A stretch of 64,000 nucleotides of DNA from NCBI RefSeq assembly GCF_017874035.1, contig NZ_JAGGKV010000008.1:1-64000 (forward strand). The letters are read 5' to 3'. Shown one piece after another: positions 52,362-60,999 of this stretch. The position numbers were made by a program, and so were the translations under genes. This DNA is from Paenibacillus aceris (GTDB taxonomy: Bacteria; Bacillota; Bacilli; Paenibacillales; NBRC-103111). The notes beneath the pieces were generated by a model. That model was not told the DNA's origin. It saw only the letters and a program-made list of their open reading frames with translations, and searched no databases. Numbering within the stretch: the stretch's first letter is position 1; every line of letters begins with the position of its first letter.

Positions 52362-53195
52362 TTAGATAGCTATCTCCATTTTAATTGATGGATGATATTC
52401 ATAGTTTTTTAAATCGAAATCATGAATAGTAAAATCGTCAATTGATTTAATTTCCGGATTTATCCAAAGTTCTGGAGCGGGGTATGAATATCGTTGAATC
52501 TGTTCTTTTAAAGGTTCTATATGTCTTTCATAGATATGAGCATCATTAATATTTAGCGTAAGTGTTCCTAATTTGTATCCCGTGACTTGAGAAATCATGC
52601 GTTGTAAAACGTAATATTGGAACACATTAAACGGGTTGCCTAAACCAATGTCATTTGATCGAGCGTTTACGATTAAATGGAGATAACCTTCTTTTATAAG
52701 CCGTTGATTATTCCAAACACAAGGATAAAGCTCCATTTGATCGAGATCATCAATATTCCATAGAGATATTACATGCCTTCTAGAAGTAGGGTTATGAATA
52801 AGTTGATCGATTAGATTATGGACCTGATTTGTGATCTTTCCATTTACCATGATAGGCTTGCCCAACTGATATCCGTAAGCTTTACCAATATTGTTATTCG
52901 TATTTGTCCACTCTTTCCATATCTTTACTTGGTTTTCATCCAAATAAGTGCAATCACTTGTTCTTTTCACGTAAAACCATAAAAGCTCATGTATGGCAGA
53001 TTTCCAAGGTACTCTTTTCGTTGTGAGTATCGGCACTTCCGAATTCTCAAATCTTAATTGCTTGGAAATTAAACTTTTTGTGTAGGCAGGAGTACCATCC
53101 GACCAAGTTGTTCTTACTTCATGATCCTTGTCCCAAATACCATATTCAAGAATATCTTTTACTAAATCATTGTAAATATTATCTGCCTGTCCCAA
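52362..53195 (-). CDS. thyA: Thymidylate synthase, ThyA (phage phi3T-like type)
   Basis: 277 residues. It methylates dUMP to dTMP with methylene-tetrahydrofolate. Visible: PILTTKRVPWKSAIHELLWF, RRHVISLWNIDDLDQMELYP CVW with the catalytic Cys in PCVW, NARSNDIGLGNPFNVFQYYV and LTLNINDAHIYERHIEP for dUMP and folate binding. The sequence style (B. subtilis ThyA and phi3T ThyP3 type, no dihydrofolate reductase partner) differs from the long E. coli type. It is notably AT-rich against its neighbours, which suits phage origin. ATG 53195 follows GGGGGCC. Confidence 0.93.
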   Translation of the reverse strand: MGQADNIYNDLVKDILEYGIWDKDHEVRTTWSDGTPAYTKSLISKQLRFENSEVPILTTKRVPWKSAIHELLWFYVKRTSDCTYLDENQVKIWKEWTNTNNNIGKAYGYQLGKPIMVNGKITNQVHNLIDQLIHNPTSRRHVISLWNIDDLDQMELYPCVWNNQRLIKEGYLHLIVNARSNDIGLGNPFNVFQYYVLQRMISQVTGYKLGTLTLNINDAHIYERHIEPLKEQIQRYSYPAPELWINPEIKSIDDFTIHDFDLKNYEYHPSIKMEIAI

Positions 53196-53341
53196 CTTCT
53201 GGCCCCCTATAATGATTATTGATATTAATCATTTCGTGAGGAATAATGAAGAATCCTTCTCGTTTCTTTTGCATCAAAAGAGTTTTCAGCGTCAGTTTCG
53301 ATATTGCAGAGCTTTATGAAATGAAACTGCCAGTAAACAAA

Positions 53342-53368
53342 AAAGAATCTGCCCGAAGCAGATTCTAA
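53342..53368 (-). terminator. Terminator on the thyA side of the HtrA gene
   Basis: AGAATCTGC (53344-53352) pairs with GCAGATTCT (53358-53366); the minus-strand tail is TTTTTTG. It lies 300 bases beyond the htrA stop and about 150 before the thyA start. Confidence 0.82.
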
Positions 53369-53490
53369 ATGATATAAGGAGTTGAAGCGACATAAACTCA
53401 TTCACACTCGGGTAACTCCCAATCGGCCACGTGAAGCTAAGGGAATATGTCCACTATTTAGGCGATATTAGCCTGAATCCTTATGTAAAT

Positions 53491-53615
53491 GGAACTACAG
53501 GGCCTTATTTGGTCTTTAACCCCATTTTTTCAGCAGGATTCAGCCAAATAGTCCCTTGTAGTTCCCTCTCATCTGTCAAAGCTGCACTTTCTGGGGAATA
53601 GAGCCCTGTAGTTCC
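53491..53615. repeat. Three copies of a GGAACTACAGGG palindromic-type repeat
   Basis: Copies at 53491-53511 (plus), 53544-53565 and 53596-53615 (both minus) share GGAACTACA-GGG and then CTATT/TTATT. The first two are inverted, so a stem of about 20 bp with a 32-base loop can form. It resembles an intergenic REP-like element. The remaining 53196-53490 holds a terminator (53342-53368) and no gene. Confidence 0.72.
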
Positions 53616-53667
53616 TTTAAGCTCCGAAGCATGTTCGCAGAATGTGTCTTACTTGACGATAAGGTTC

Positions 53668-54918
53668 TTAATTTTGATTGCTAGTCGCTGCGTTTCTATC
53701 CCTCACTTCAACCGTAACATCCTTCGTTTGACCATCACGAGAAATTGTTATTTTCAGCTTGTCTCCCACTGCCGCGGCTTTCACAACTTTAGTAATGTCA
53801 TCCATGCTTGAAATTGCGGTGCCATTCACATCCACAATAACGTCGTACTGACGAATACCCGCTTCAAAAGCTGGTGTACCCTGCAGCACTTCAGTAACTA
53901 CGGCACCTTTTGAGCTGTTGATTTTTAAGTCTGAGAGCATATCGTCTGAAATATTTTGTAGAGCTACACCGATGTATGGTGCTGGCTCTTTTGGAATTGT
54001 TTCGTTGTTTTTCAGTTTTTCTACGACAGAACTAATCGTACTTGCGGGAATTGCAAAGCCCATTCCCTGCGCCTCAGAGTTTACAGCAGTATTGATACCG
54101 ATAACTTCACCATTCAGATTCAAGAGCGGACCTCCGGAGTTACCTGGATTGATCGCTGTGTCCGTTTGAAGCAAATGCTTGTAATTTCGAGTACCCTGCT
54201 CATCATCAATGCTGATCGTACGCTCTTTGGCGCTTAAAACGCCTGTAGTTACGGAGTAATCGAAGTCATACGGGTTACCGATCGCAACAAGCCAATCCCC
54301 TACTTGCGTGTCATCAGAATTACCGATATTCAAATCAGGAAATGGTTTATCCCCTTGAATTTTGAGTACAGCCAAGTCTAGATCATAGCTGCTTCCAAGA
54401 AGTTCTGCTGTAAATGGTGTGTCGTAGCCTTGAACGTAGACATCGATTTCGTCAGCGCCATCAATTACATGCTGATTCGTTAAAATATAACCATTTGCAT
54501 CGAAAACGAAGCCTGAACCAATCCCATTTTCAATGGTATCTCCGCTTTCAGTACCTTGTTGAAATGTGTTTCTTCTATTCTGCCCGTTATTCGTTTGTTT
54601 TACTTTAGTCTCGATTTTGACAATGGCTGGACTCGACGCTTTTACAATTGATGAGATACTATTGGTTCCTGTTGGGGTTAACGATGCAGTTTGGACACCA
54701 GCAGCTGAAGAGTTGGCTGCAGCAGCTGCCACGCTTGATTGAACGGGTTGGGCAACATCCCCGAACAGATTCATCTTATCCGATGTGAACATCAATCCAC
54801 CGACAACTACCGCGCCAGCCATAAAAGCTGCAAACATTGATCTCGCTTTGGAGCTCCCCTTCTTGTTTTCAACCTTTATATCATCTGCGTTATTCATATT
54901 TTTCATATCTTCGTTCAC
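53668..54918 (-). CDS. HtrA-like serine protease (membrane-anchored)
   Basis: 416 residues. A short basic N-terminus, one membrane helix (about 27-47, FAAFMAGAVVVGGLMF), a Ser/Ala linker, a trypsin-like domain with His in LTNQHVIDGADE, Asp in SYDLDLAVLKI and Ser in NPGNSGGPLLNLNG, and one PDZ domain (about 310-405, PYIGVALQNISDDM, GTPAFEAGIRQYDVIVDVNG). It degrades misfolded proteins at the cell surface, so export-stress control is expected. Start GTG 54918 follows AGGCGG. A six-repeat array upstream (54986-55051) is a likely regulator site. Confidence 0.94.
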   Translation of the reverse strand: MNEDMKNMNNADDIKVENKKGSSKARSMFAAFMAGAVVVGGLMFTSDKMNLFGDVAQPVQSSVAAAAANSSAAGVQTASLTPTGTNSISSIVKASSPAIVKIETKVKQTNNGQNRRNTFQQGTESGDTIENGIGSGFVFDANGYILTNQHVIDGADEIDVYVQGYDTPFTAELLGSSYDLDLAVLKIQGDKPFPDLNIGNSDDTQVGDWLVAIGNPYDFDYSVTTGVLSAKERTISIDDEQGTRNYKHLLQTDTAINPGNSGGPLLNLNGEVIGINTAVNSEAQGMGFAIPASTISSVVEKLKNNETIPKEPAPYIGVALQNISDDMLSDLKINSSKGAVVTEVLQGTPAFEAGIRQYDVIVDVNGTAISSMDDITKVVKAAAVGDKLKITISRDGQTKDVTVEVRDRNAATSNQN

Positions 54919-54985
54919 GCGATTACCGCCTTTCGTGTGCCATCTATTTGATTGATGTTGATAGATAGAAGTATAGGGCGTTAAC

Positions 54986-55051
54986 CTGAAGCATTACTTA
55001 AGTTTGGCTGATAGGTATATGAAAGTTAACTGAAAGTATGCTGAAGGTGTC
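54986..55051. promoter_or_regulatory. Six tandem 11-bp repeats upstream of htrA
   Basis: Six contiguous 11-bp units: CTGAAGCATTA, CTTAAGTTTGG, CTGATAGGTAT, ATGAAAGTTAA, CTGAAAGTATG, CTGAAGGTGTC (consensus CTGAAAGTATN). An exact 11-bp step is the hallmark of OmpR/PhoB-family response-regulator boxes. On the htrA (minus) strand the array begins just upstream of a TATACT -10-like element (near 54970), overlapping the -35 zone. Confidence 0.65.
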
Positions 55052-55244
55052 GATTGGGGCAAAGAATTATGATTATCAAATTTCACAAACAAAAATAGAC
55101 CTGATTTTCTCAGGCTATTGTTAATTTGAAAGGAACAACATACCAATGACAGTTTGATCTATAAGTCTTAAACTTTTAGTAGTGTTGAAATTTATTCTTT
55201 CATCTACATTGACTTCATAGATTCATGCTGGAAGGGATGATAGG

Positions 55245-56408
55245 ATGAGATCCAAGAAACTTGTTATCATAGCAACAATTCTGATCTTGTTCTCGAATAT
55301 TAATTTTGTTCATGCAAGTGATATTCCCGAACAGAATGTCCAAGATTTAATTGCAACATATAATCAACGATTACAAGTTATACATGACCTATATGGGCAG
55401 CAAACTGAGATTCAAGGTCAGCTCACATCAATTAACCGGCAAGTTTTCGAATATGATAAGTTGGCCAGCGAAATGCAACCTCAGATCGATAAAATGAAGA
55501 GCCAACAGGAGTCATTACAGAAAAATATTGCCGATGTTCAAAAGGATATTGATACCCGCGATCAGCTATTGAAAAATCGACTTAGTTATTTGTATACGAG
55601 CGGAAATATTTCAATTCCTTACATGGATGTGCTTTTAGGTTCTTCTAGTTTTAGCGATTTTATCAATCGGATGAGCATGTTAATTATGGTACTAGGCCAA
55701 GATAAGCAAATTATCGATACAAAGATGGATGACAAAACAAGTTTAACGAAGATGAAAGAAGAACTGGAGCAGCAGCAATCTTTACTTGTAGCCCAGCAAA
55801 ATACGCTGAACGCAGCAAAAGCCGAACAAGAAAAGAAGATCTCAGAACGTCTTACGTTATTAAAGCAGCTGCAGCAACAAAGCCTGAGCGAAGTTGACAA
55901 TGTTAAGAAAGATGTAGAAAATTTGTCGTCCGTCGATTCCAAGATTGCACCCGATGTTCAAGAACAACTTAAGGCTGCTCTGAATAAAGAAATTCAGAGC
56001 GAAGGTGCATGGGAATGGCCTGTCCCTTCTTCCAAAACGATCACCTCTGATTTTGGCTCCCGCGGCGAAGAGTTCCATGCCGGGATCGATATCGGAGCTC
56101 CTATTGGGACTTCCATTGTCGCGGTTGATAACGGGATAGTACTCTACGCAGGTAAAGCCAATGGGTTCGGTAACTGGGTTGTCATCAAACATAACAATGG
56201 CTTGATGAGCGTTTACGGGCATATGTATGGAGATGGGATCTATGTATCCGTGGGGCAAGAAGTACACCGTGGCGAAGTCATTGCCGTTGTCGGAAATGAC
56301 GGTCAGTCTACGGGACCTCATCTGCATTTTGCCGTTGCAGCAGGCATTACTGGCAATCAAATGAACTATATCGATCCTCGCCCATATTTGAACAATCAAC
56401 AAATGTAA
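55245..56408 (+). CDS. EnvC-like coiled-coil M23 peptidase
   Basis: 387 residues. Signal peptide (about 1-25, ending VHAS), long coiled coil (about 30-240; LQKNIADVQKDIDTRDQLLK, LEQQQSLLVAQQNTLNAAK) and a C-terminal LytM/M23 zinc peptidase (about 265-380) with HAGIDIGAPIGT (His and Asp) and GPHLHFAV. Such proteins cut or activate cell-wall amidases during division or growth. ATG 55245 is behind GGAAGGGATGATAGG. The gene is divergent from htrA and has its own terminator. Confidence 0.93.
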   Translation: MRSKKLVIIATILILFSNINFVHASDIPEQNVQDLIATYNQRLQVIHDLYGQQTEIQGQLTSINRQVFEYDKLASEMQPQIDKMKSQQESLQKNIADVQKDIDTRDQLLKNRLSYLYTSGNISIPYMDVLLGSSSFSDFINRMSMLIMVLGQDKQIIDTKMDDKTSLTKMKEELEQQQSLLVAQQNTLNAAKAEQEKKISERLTLLKQLQQQSLSEVDNVKKDVENLSSVDSKIAPDVQEQLKAALNKEIQSEGAWEWPVPSSKTITSDFGSRGEEFHAGIDIGAPIGTSIVAVDNGIVLYAGKANGFGNWVVIKHNNGLMSVYGHMYGDGIYVSVGQEVHRGEVIAVVGNDGQSTGPHLHFAVAAGITGNQMNYIDPRPYLNNQQM

Positions 56409-56410
56409 GC

Positions 56411-56449
56411 TAAAGTCCCTGCTTCTCCTATGGAGTGCGGGGACTTTTC
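56411..56449 (+). terminator. Terminator of the M23 peptidase gene
   Basis: AAAGTCCCTGC (56412-56422) pairs with GCGGGGACTTT (56437-56447), then TTCGTC, right after the stop. Confidence 0.85.
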
Positions 56450-56525
56450 GTCTTTGGGGTCATTCCCTCTTCATCCATATTTCACGTCCCAGGGAATTTC
56501 CTGAAGCTGTCAGTAGCTTTTCGTT

Positions 56526-58208
56526 CTAGAATCTTCCAGATCTAAAGATCGACAGCAGGAGCCAAATCATCATTAACGAAGCGACTGCAAACCCGAACTC
56601 GATTGTCGGCACGTTAAGAAGGAAATAGGGCCAACGGCCAATGATGGAAGAACCGATGATGAGACCCATCATAAGCAAGCTAAAGGACAGGAGCACGATA
56701 CTAAACGTGATCCGGTTGCCGATGCGATCCATCTTGCGCAGGATAGCATCGGCCTCGGGCACGCTGATGTCCAGATGGATTTTTCCCTTCTTAATCATCG
56801 AAATGAGATCTCGGGACTGTCTTGGTAAATTCAGCAGCATGTACCCGTAATCTGTTATATCTTTGAGAATACTTGAAGTCAGATTCTTTGGGCGGAATCG
56901 TTCCATCATCAGTTGAAGACCGAACGGCTCAGCTAGCTTAACGATGCTGATTGTCGGGTCCAGTTTCACGACAACCCCTTCAATCGTTACCAACGTTTTC
57001 CCTAGTAAGATAAAATCCGCAGGAACGCGAATATGATACTTGTACGCCACTTCGAACAGATCGTTGACGATTCCGCCTAGACTTACCTCACTAAGTGGGA
57101 CGCCGTAATACTGCTTTCTAAGCCCGTCGATATCATCTCGCAGTTCCGCCATATTGATTTCCTCGTCAATAAGTCCGATGCGGTAGATCGCCTTAATCAC
57201 CCCGTCGGTGTTCTGACGCATAAGCGCAATGATCAGTGAGGAGAAATGAAGCTTCATCTCTGCCGTAAGCCGGCCTACCATGCCAAAATCGAGAAAAGCA
57301 ATCACTTCGCCCGGCAGAATGACAATGTTCCCTGGATGAGGATCTGCATGAAACAACCCCTCCACGAAGATCTGATGAAACAATGCCTGAATGATCCGCT
57401 TGGCGATACGCGCCCGGTCGTACCCTTGTACGAGGAGTTGATCTTCTTGATACAATCGGACGCCTTCGATATATTGCATCGTGATGACTTTCCTCGAGCT
57501 GTACTCGTTATAAATCAGCGGTACATAGATATGGGAGACATGCTTGAATTGTTCGGCTATTCTCTCTGCATTCCTTGCCTCTGTCGTATAATCCAACTCA
57601 CTTATGAGCGATCTCCCGAATTCCTCAATGATGATCTCCAGCTGAAGGCGCCGCGCCCACGCAAAGCGACGTTCGGCCAGCGCTGCCAAATCCGCTAAAA
57701 TTTCCAAATCGGTTCTGATCGAGTCCGCGGCTTCGGGACGTTGGATTTTGACTGCCACATGCTCTCCTGTTCGCAGTATGCCACGGTGTACTTGCCCAAT
57801 TGATGCAGCTGCAAGCGACTGCACATCGAAATGTCCATAGACGGACTCGATGCTTTGTCCCAATTCCGCCTCGATTGTATCCTGTACCTGTCTATACGGG
57901 ATAGACTTCACTTGATCTTGAAGTTTTTCCAACTCCTTCACAATATCTTCCGGAAGCAGATCCGAACGGGTACTGGCGATCTGTCCCAGCTTAATGAAGG
58001 TAGGACCAAGCTCTTCAACGACATTCTTGATGCGCAGCCCTAACGACTTGCTATCCGCATCTACATCCACTCGAAACCTTCTTATCGGGATTCGCAGACG
58101 CTGCAGCAGATCCGACTCCTCCACCAGGAAGCCGAAACCGTGGCGAACCAGAGTAACAACTATGTCCCGGTATCGTTGCAACTGCCGTATCCTTCTCCTC
58201 ATAATCAA
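56526..58208 (-). CDS. ABC1/AarF (UbiB-type) atypical kinase
   Basis: 560 residues. UbiB-like motifs: GPTFIKLGQIASTRSDLLPE (KxGQ), LAAASIGQVHRGI (Ala-rich loop), VAVKIQRPEAADSI with the Lys, LFHADPHPGNIVILPGEVIAF and FLDFGMVGRL (Asp). Two C-terminal membrane helices (about 500-520 and 535-555) anchor it. UbiB homologues act in isoprenoid-quinone or lipid metabolism. It follows the phasin-like gene directly (stop to start 0 bases between), a pairing common in Bacillales. Confidence 0.95.
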   Translation of the reverse strand: MIMRRRIRQLQRYRDIVVTLVRHGFGFLVEESDLLQRLRIPIRRFRVDVDADSKSLGLRIKNVVEELGPTFIKLGQIASTRSDLLPEDIVKELEKLQDQVKSIPYRQVQDTIEAELGQSIESVYGHFDVQSLAAASIGQVHRGILRTGEHVAVKIQRPEAADSIRTDLEILADLAALAERRFAWARRLQLEIIIEEFGRSLISELDYTTEARNAERIAEQFKHVSHIYVPLIYNEYSSRKVITMQYIEGVRLYQEDQLLVQGYDRARIAKRIIQALFHQIFVEGLFHADPHPGNIVILPGEVIAFLDFGMVGRLTAEMKLHFSSLIIALMRQNTDGVIKAIYRIGLIDEEINMAELRDDIDGLRKQYYGVPLSEVSLGGIVNDLFEVAYKYHIRVPADFILLGKTLVTIEGVVVKLDPTISIVKLAEPFGLQLMMERFRPKNLTSSILKDITDYGYMLLNLPRQSRDLISMIKKGKIHLDISVPEADAILRKMDRIGNRITFSIVLLSFSLLMMGLIIGSSIIGRWPYFLLNVPTIEFGFAVASLMMIWLLLSIFRSGRF

Positions 58209-58505
58209 CTAGGCCTGCGACTTCTGTTCCAGTTGGTCGATTCGCTGCTCTAACCGCTTGATGTCATCCTCAGTTGCCACGTGCAGCTCGCCCAGCAGCT
58301 TCAGCAGCTGCGCACGGACGATTCGCTTGAGATCATCCTGCTGCTCCTCCCCCCTCTTAATCAGCTTCGCCACTAACTCCTTCGACTCGTCGGGGGCCAC
58401 TTCTCCTTTCGCCACGAGTTCATTCACAAAGCTTTCCAGCTTCTCTTTCGTGGCAACCGTGATTCCCAACCCGAGTGAGAAGGCATTCTTGATCAAGTCA
58501 TTCAT
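58209..58505 (-). CDS. Phasin-like coiled-coil protein
   Basis: 98 residues: NAFSLGLGITVATKEKLESF VNELVAKGEVAPDESKELVA and LEQRIDQLEQKSQA. Amphipathic helix and short coiled coil, typical of the PHA-synthesis-regulator phasin family. It is the first gene of the pair with the ABC1 kinase; ATG 58505 has AAAGGAGTGGAC upstream. Its role with the kinase is not defined. Confidence 0.88.
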   Translation of the reverse strand: MNDLIKNAFSLGLGITVATKEKLESFVNELVAKGEVAPDESKELVAKLIKRGEEQQDDLKRIVRAQLLKLLGELHVATEDDIKRLEQRIDQLEQKSQA

Positions 58506-58687
58506 CTAGTCCACTCCTTTACAAACTAATGTAGTCTATATGGTTTCCAATGGCTTCCACTGCTATGTATGCAGAGCAGACAACATGGTGTCCGGACAAT
58601 TAGAAGAGTCCCCATCTTAATCAGCATGGTGATAACCTTACCCGCATAAATCTAGGTTTAGAACAGGTTAACTTGGGGGGTGCACAA

Positions 58688-60442
58688 ATGATAAACAAAC
58701 CGAACTTCCTTCTGATCGTCGTCGATGAGGAGCGGTATCCTCCCATCTACGAAAGCCCTGAGATTGGAGCTTGGCGGCATTCAAATCTCCTTGCCCACGA
58801 ACGGTTGCGCGAAAATAGCGTAGAACTTCACCGTCATTATATTGGTAGTGCTGCCTGCTGTCCAAGCCGGGCTACGATGTTTACCGGGCATTATCCGTCA
58901 CTCCATGGTGTCTCGCAAACGAACGGCATCGCGAAAAGTGCTTTCGATTCCGATATGTTCTGGTTGCCTCCGAATACGGTCCCTACGATGGGCAATTATT
59001 TTCGCGAGGCTGGTTACCAGACGTATTACAAAGGCAAATGGCATATTTCGTATGAAGATATTCTAGTTCCAGGAACTCATATTGATATGCCAAGTTACAA
59101 TCCAGCTACCGGTGTTCCGTACCCACAGAAAGAACAGCTCTATATGTCAGCAGATCCGTTGAACGCCTACGGCTTCTCTTCTTGGATTGGACCGGAACCG
59201 CATGGCCGCGATCCTCGTAATTCTGCTTCTTCGGCAGCTACAGGCTTGAGCGGCAGGGACGTCGTTTACAGCGCCGAGACTGTTAACTTGATTGAAGCGT
59301 TGGATCGTCAAAAACGTACCGATGCTGATGCAAAACCATGGCTCGTTGTCGCCTCTTTTGTAAATCCGCACGATATTGTACTGTATGGTATGCTGACTGA
59401 GCATCTTCCGAAATTGTTTCATTTCCAAGTCGATCCGATGCCGGAAGTCCATGCTCCGCCCACAATCGGTGAACTTCTGAATACGAAGCCACAATGTCAG
59501 GCAAGCTACCGGGATACTTATCCTAAAGCCCTACAGCCAATCGTAAATGACTCGTTTTATCGAAAGCTATATTATCAGCTGCAAAAAAATGCTGACCAGC
59601 AAATTACGAAAGTCTTAGAAGCGCTGATCCTCTCTTCTTTCAGTGACGACACCATTGTCATATTCACTTCAGACCACGGCGAGCTGTTAGGTGCTCATGG
59701 CGGTCTGCATCAGAAAATGTACTGTGCCTATGAAGAAGTTCTTCATGTGCCCTTCCTCATTCACAACAAGCGTCTTTTCCCGCACAGGCAAAGCTTTTCG
59801 GAGCTAACCTCTCATGTCGACCTTCTGCCTACGATGCTTGGACTTGCGGATGCAGATATTCCCGGAATTCAAAATCGATTGCAGATCTCCTTCAGCGAAG
59901 TCCGCCCCTTCGTTGGCCGCGATTTAACGCCATATTTACTAGGTCGTAAACAGCTTGGGGAATCCTCCGATCCCAAAGAGCCCGTTTACTTCATGACCGA
60001 TGATGATATAACACGTGGCCAGCATCAATACAATCCATTAGGGAAAGCATACTCCTCTGTCGTTCAGCCTAATCACATCGAGACGGTCATCGCCGATCTA
60101 CCCGTACAGCAGGGAATGTCAATTCAGCATTGGAAATATACCCGTTACTTCGACAACACGCAGTTCTGGAGTGTGCCGGGTGTACGGGATGCCACGATTC
60201 GAATGTTTGGTGAAGAATGTGCAGATCCCTCACAAACATCTACTCCCACTTGTCATGTAACTTATAAAACTGAACCGGTTCCTGATCAATACGAGTTGTA
60301 CAATCTAACCGAGGATCCGCTGGAAACGCGCAATCTCGCTCACCCTGCTTGGTCCACACCGCAATCGGAAATTGTTCGTTTACAAATGGCCCATATATTG
60401 GACGAACAACGAAGAAGCAAGCGTTTAACACCACACTCTTGA
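58688..60442 (+). CDS. Sulfatase family hydrolase
   Basis: About 584 residues. The sulfatase signature is SAACCPSRATMFTGHYPSLHG with CCPSR, so the first Cys of C-x-P-x-R becomes formylglycine. Metal residues lie in LLIVVDEERYPP and IVIFTSDHGELLGAHGGLHQ K. YKGKWHISYEDI and LTSHVDLLPTMLGLADADIP are also family-typical. It cleaves a sulfate or phosphonate ester of unknown nature; no signal peptide is evident, so it probably acts inside. ATG 58688 is behind GGGGGGTGC. No formylglycine-generating enzyme gene is in the window. A terminator follows. Confidence 0.92.
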   Translation: MINKPNFLLIVVDEERYPPIYESPEIGAWRHSNLLAHERLRENSVELHRHYIGSAACCPSRATMFTGHYPSLHGVSQTNGIAKSAFDSDMFWLPPNTVPTMGNYFREAGYQTYYKGKWHISYEDILVPGTHIDMPSYNPATGVPYPQKEQLYMSADPLNAYGFSSWIGPEPHGRDPRNSASSAATGLSGRDVVYSAETVNLIEALDRQKRTDADAKPWLVVASFVNPHDIVLYGMLTEHLPKLFHFQVDPMPEVHAPPTIGELLNTKPQCQASYRDTYPKALQPIVNDSFYRKLYYQLQKNADQQITKVLEALILSSFSDDTIVIFTSDHGELLGAHGGLHQKMYCAYEEVLHVPFLIHNKRLFPHRQSFSELTSHVDLLPTMLGLADADIPGIQNRLQISFSEVRPFVGRDLTPYLLGRKQLGESSDPKEPVYFMTDDDITRGQHQYNPLGKAYSSVVQPNHIETVIADLPVQQGMSIQHWKYTRYFDNTQFWSVPGVRDATIRMFGEECADPSQTSTPTCHVTYKTEPVPDQYELYNLTEDPLETRNLAHPAWSTPQSEIVRLQMAHILDEQRRSKRLTPHS

Positions 60443-60459
60443 GCACGAATGCTCACAGC

Positions 60460-60497
60460 TGAACAGACTGCCATGATGCCCGGCAGCCTGTTTTTGG
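60460..60497 (+). terminator. Terminator of the sulfatase gene
   Basis: AACAGACTGCC (60462-60472) and GGCAGCCTGTT (60482-60492) pair with one mismatch, then TTTTGG. Confidence 0.82.
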
Positions 60498-60528
60498 TGC
60501 ATGCTCTCTTAACTAAAAATATTTATTG

Positions 60529-60559
60529 TTGACTTAAACCATGGTTTAAGTCGTATCCT
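60529..60559 (+). promoter_or_regulatory. MerR-type promoter with operator palindrome
   Basis: TTGACT (60529-60534), a 19-base spacer and TATCCT (60554-60559). The spacer is 2 bases longer than normal, as in MerR-activated promoters. A perfect 22-base palindrome, GACTTAAACCA and its complement (60531-60552), fills the spacer. It drives the merR-SDR pair. Confidence 0.82.
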
Positions 60560-60600
60560 ATTCTTGTCGACAACGAAAGATTTACTTTGGAGGTCTCCAG

Positions 60601-60981
60601 ATGAAGTATTGTTCCATTAGCGAAGCTTCAGCCAAACTCAATATTCCAGAATCAACATTACGCTATTATGAGAAAAAAGGACTACTACCACTAATCGAGC
60701 GTGATGAAGCTGGCAGGCGGTTATTTTCAGAAGATCAAATTGCGCTCCTTGAAACCGTTAATTGTTTAAAAAACACGCACATGCCAATAAGTGGTATTAA
60801 GCAATATATGGATTGGGTTGTAGAAGGAGAAAACACCATTGAACATCGACATGAAATGATGATGAAGCACAAACAAGCAGTGCTGGCTGAAATAGCGTTG
60901 ATGGCAGAAGCTTTAAAAGGGATTGATGTAAAAATTGCACGGTATACAAACCGTATTCAGGAAAGAAATGAAGTAAAATAA
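60601..60981 (+). CDS. MerR family regulator
   Basis: 126 residues. SISEASAKLNIPESTLRYYE KKGLLPLIERDEAGRRLFSE DQIALLETVNCLKNTHMPIS is the complete winged HTH. The C-terminal coil (about 85-120) has no Cys cluster, so the sensed signal is not a metal; the end resembles regulators of small oxidoreductases. ATG 60601 follows GGAGG. It is transcribed with the SDR gene from the 19-bp-spacer promoter at 60529, which it should bind and untwist. Confidence 0.93.
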   Translation: MKYCSISEASAKLNIPESTLRYYEKKGLLPLIERDEAGRRLFSEDQIALLETVNCLKNTHMPISGIKQYMDWVVEGENTIEHRHEMMMKHKQAVLAEIALMAEALKGIDVKIARYTNRIQERNEVK

Positions 60982-60999
60982 TAGAAATGAGGAACTCGA

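Noticed and set aside
53196..53490. Possible sRNA in the thyA-htrA gap
   Set aside because: Only a terminator is evident; no promoter or conserved structure could be supported.
55860..56402. Minus-strand open frame of 180 codons
   Set aside because: Antisense to the conserved M23 domain; no ribosome site.
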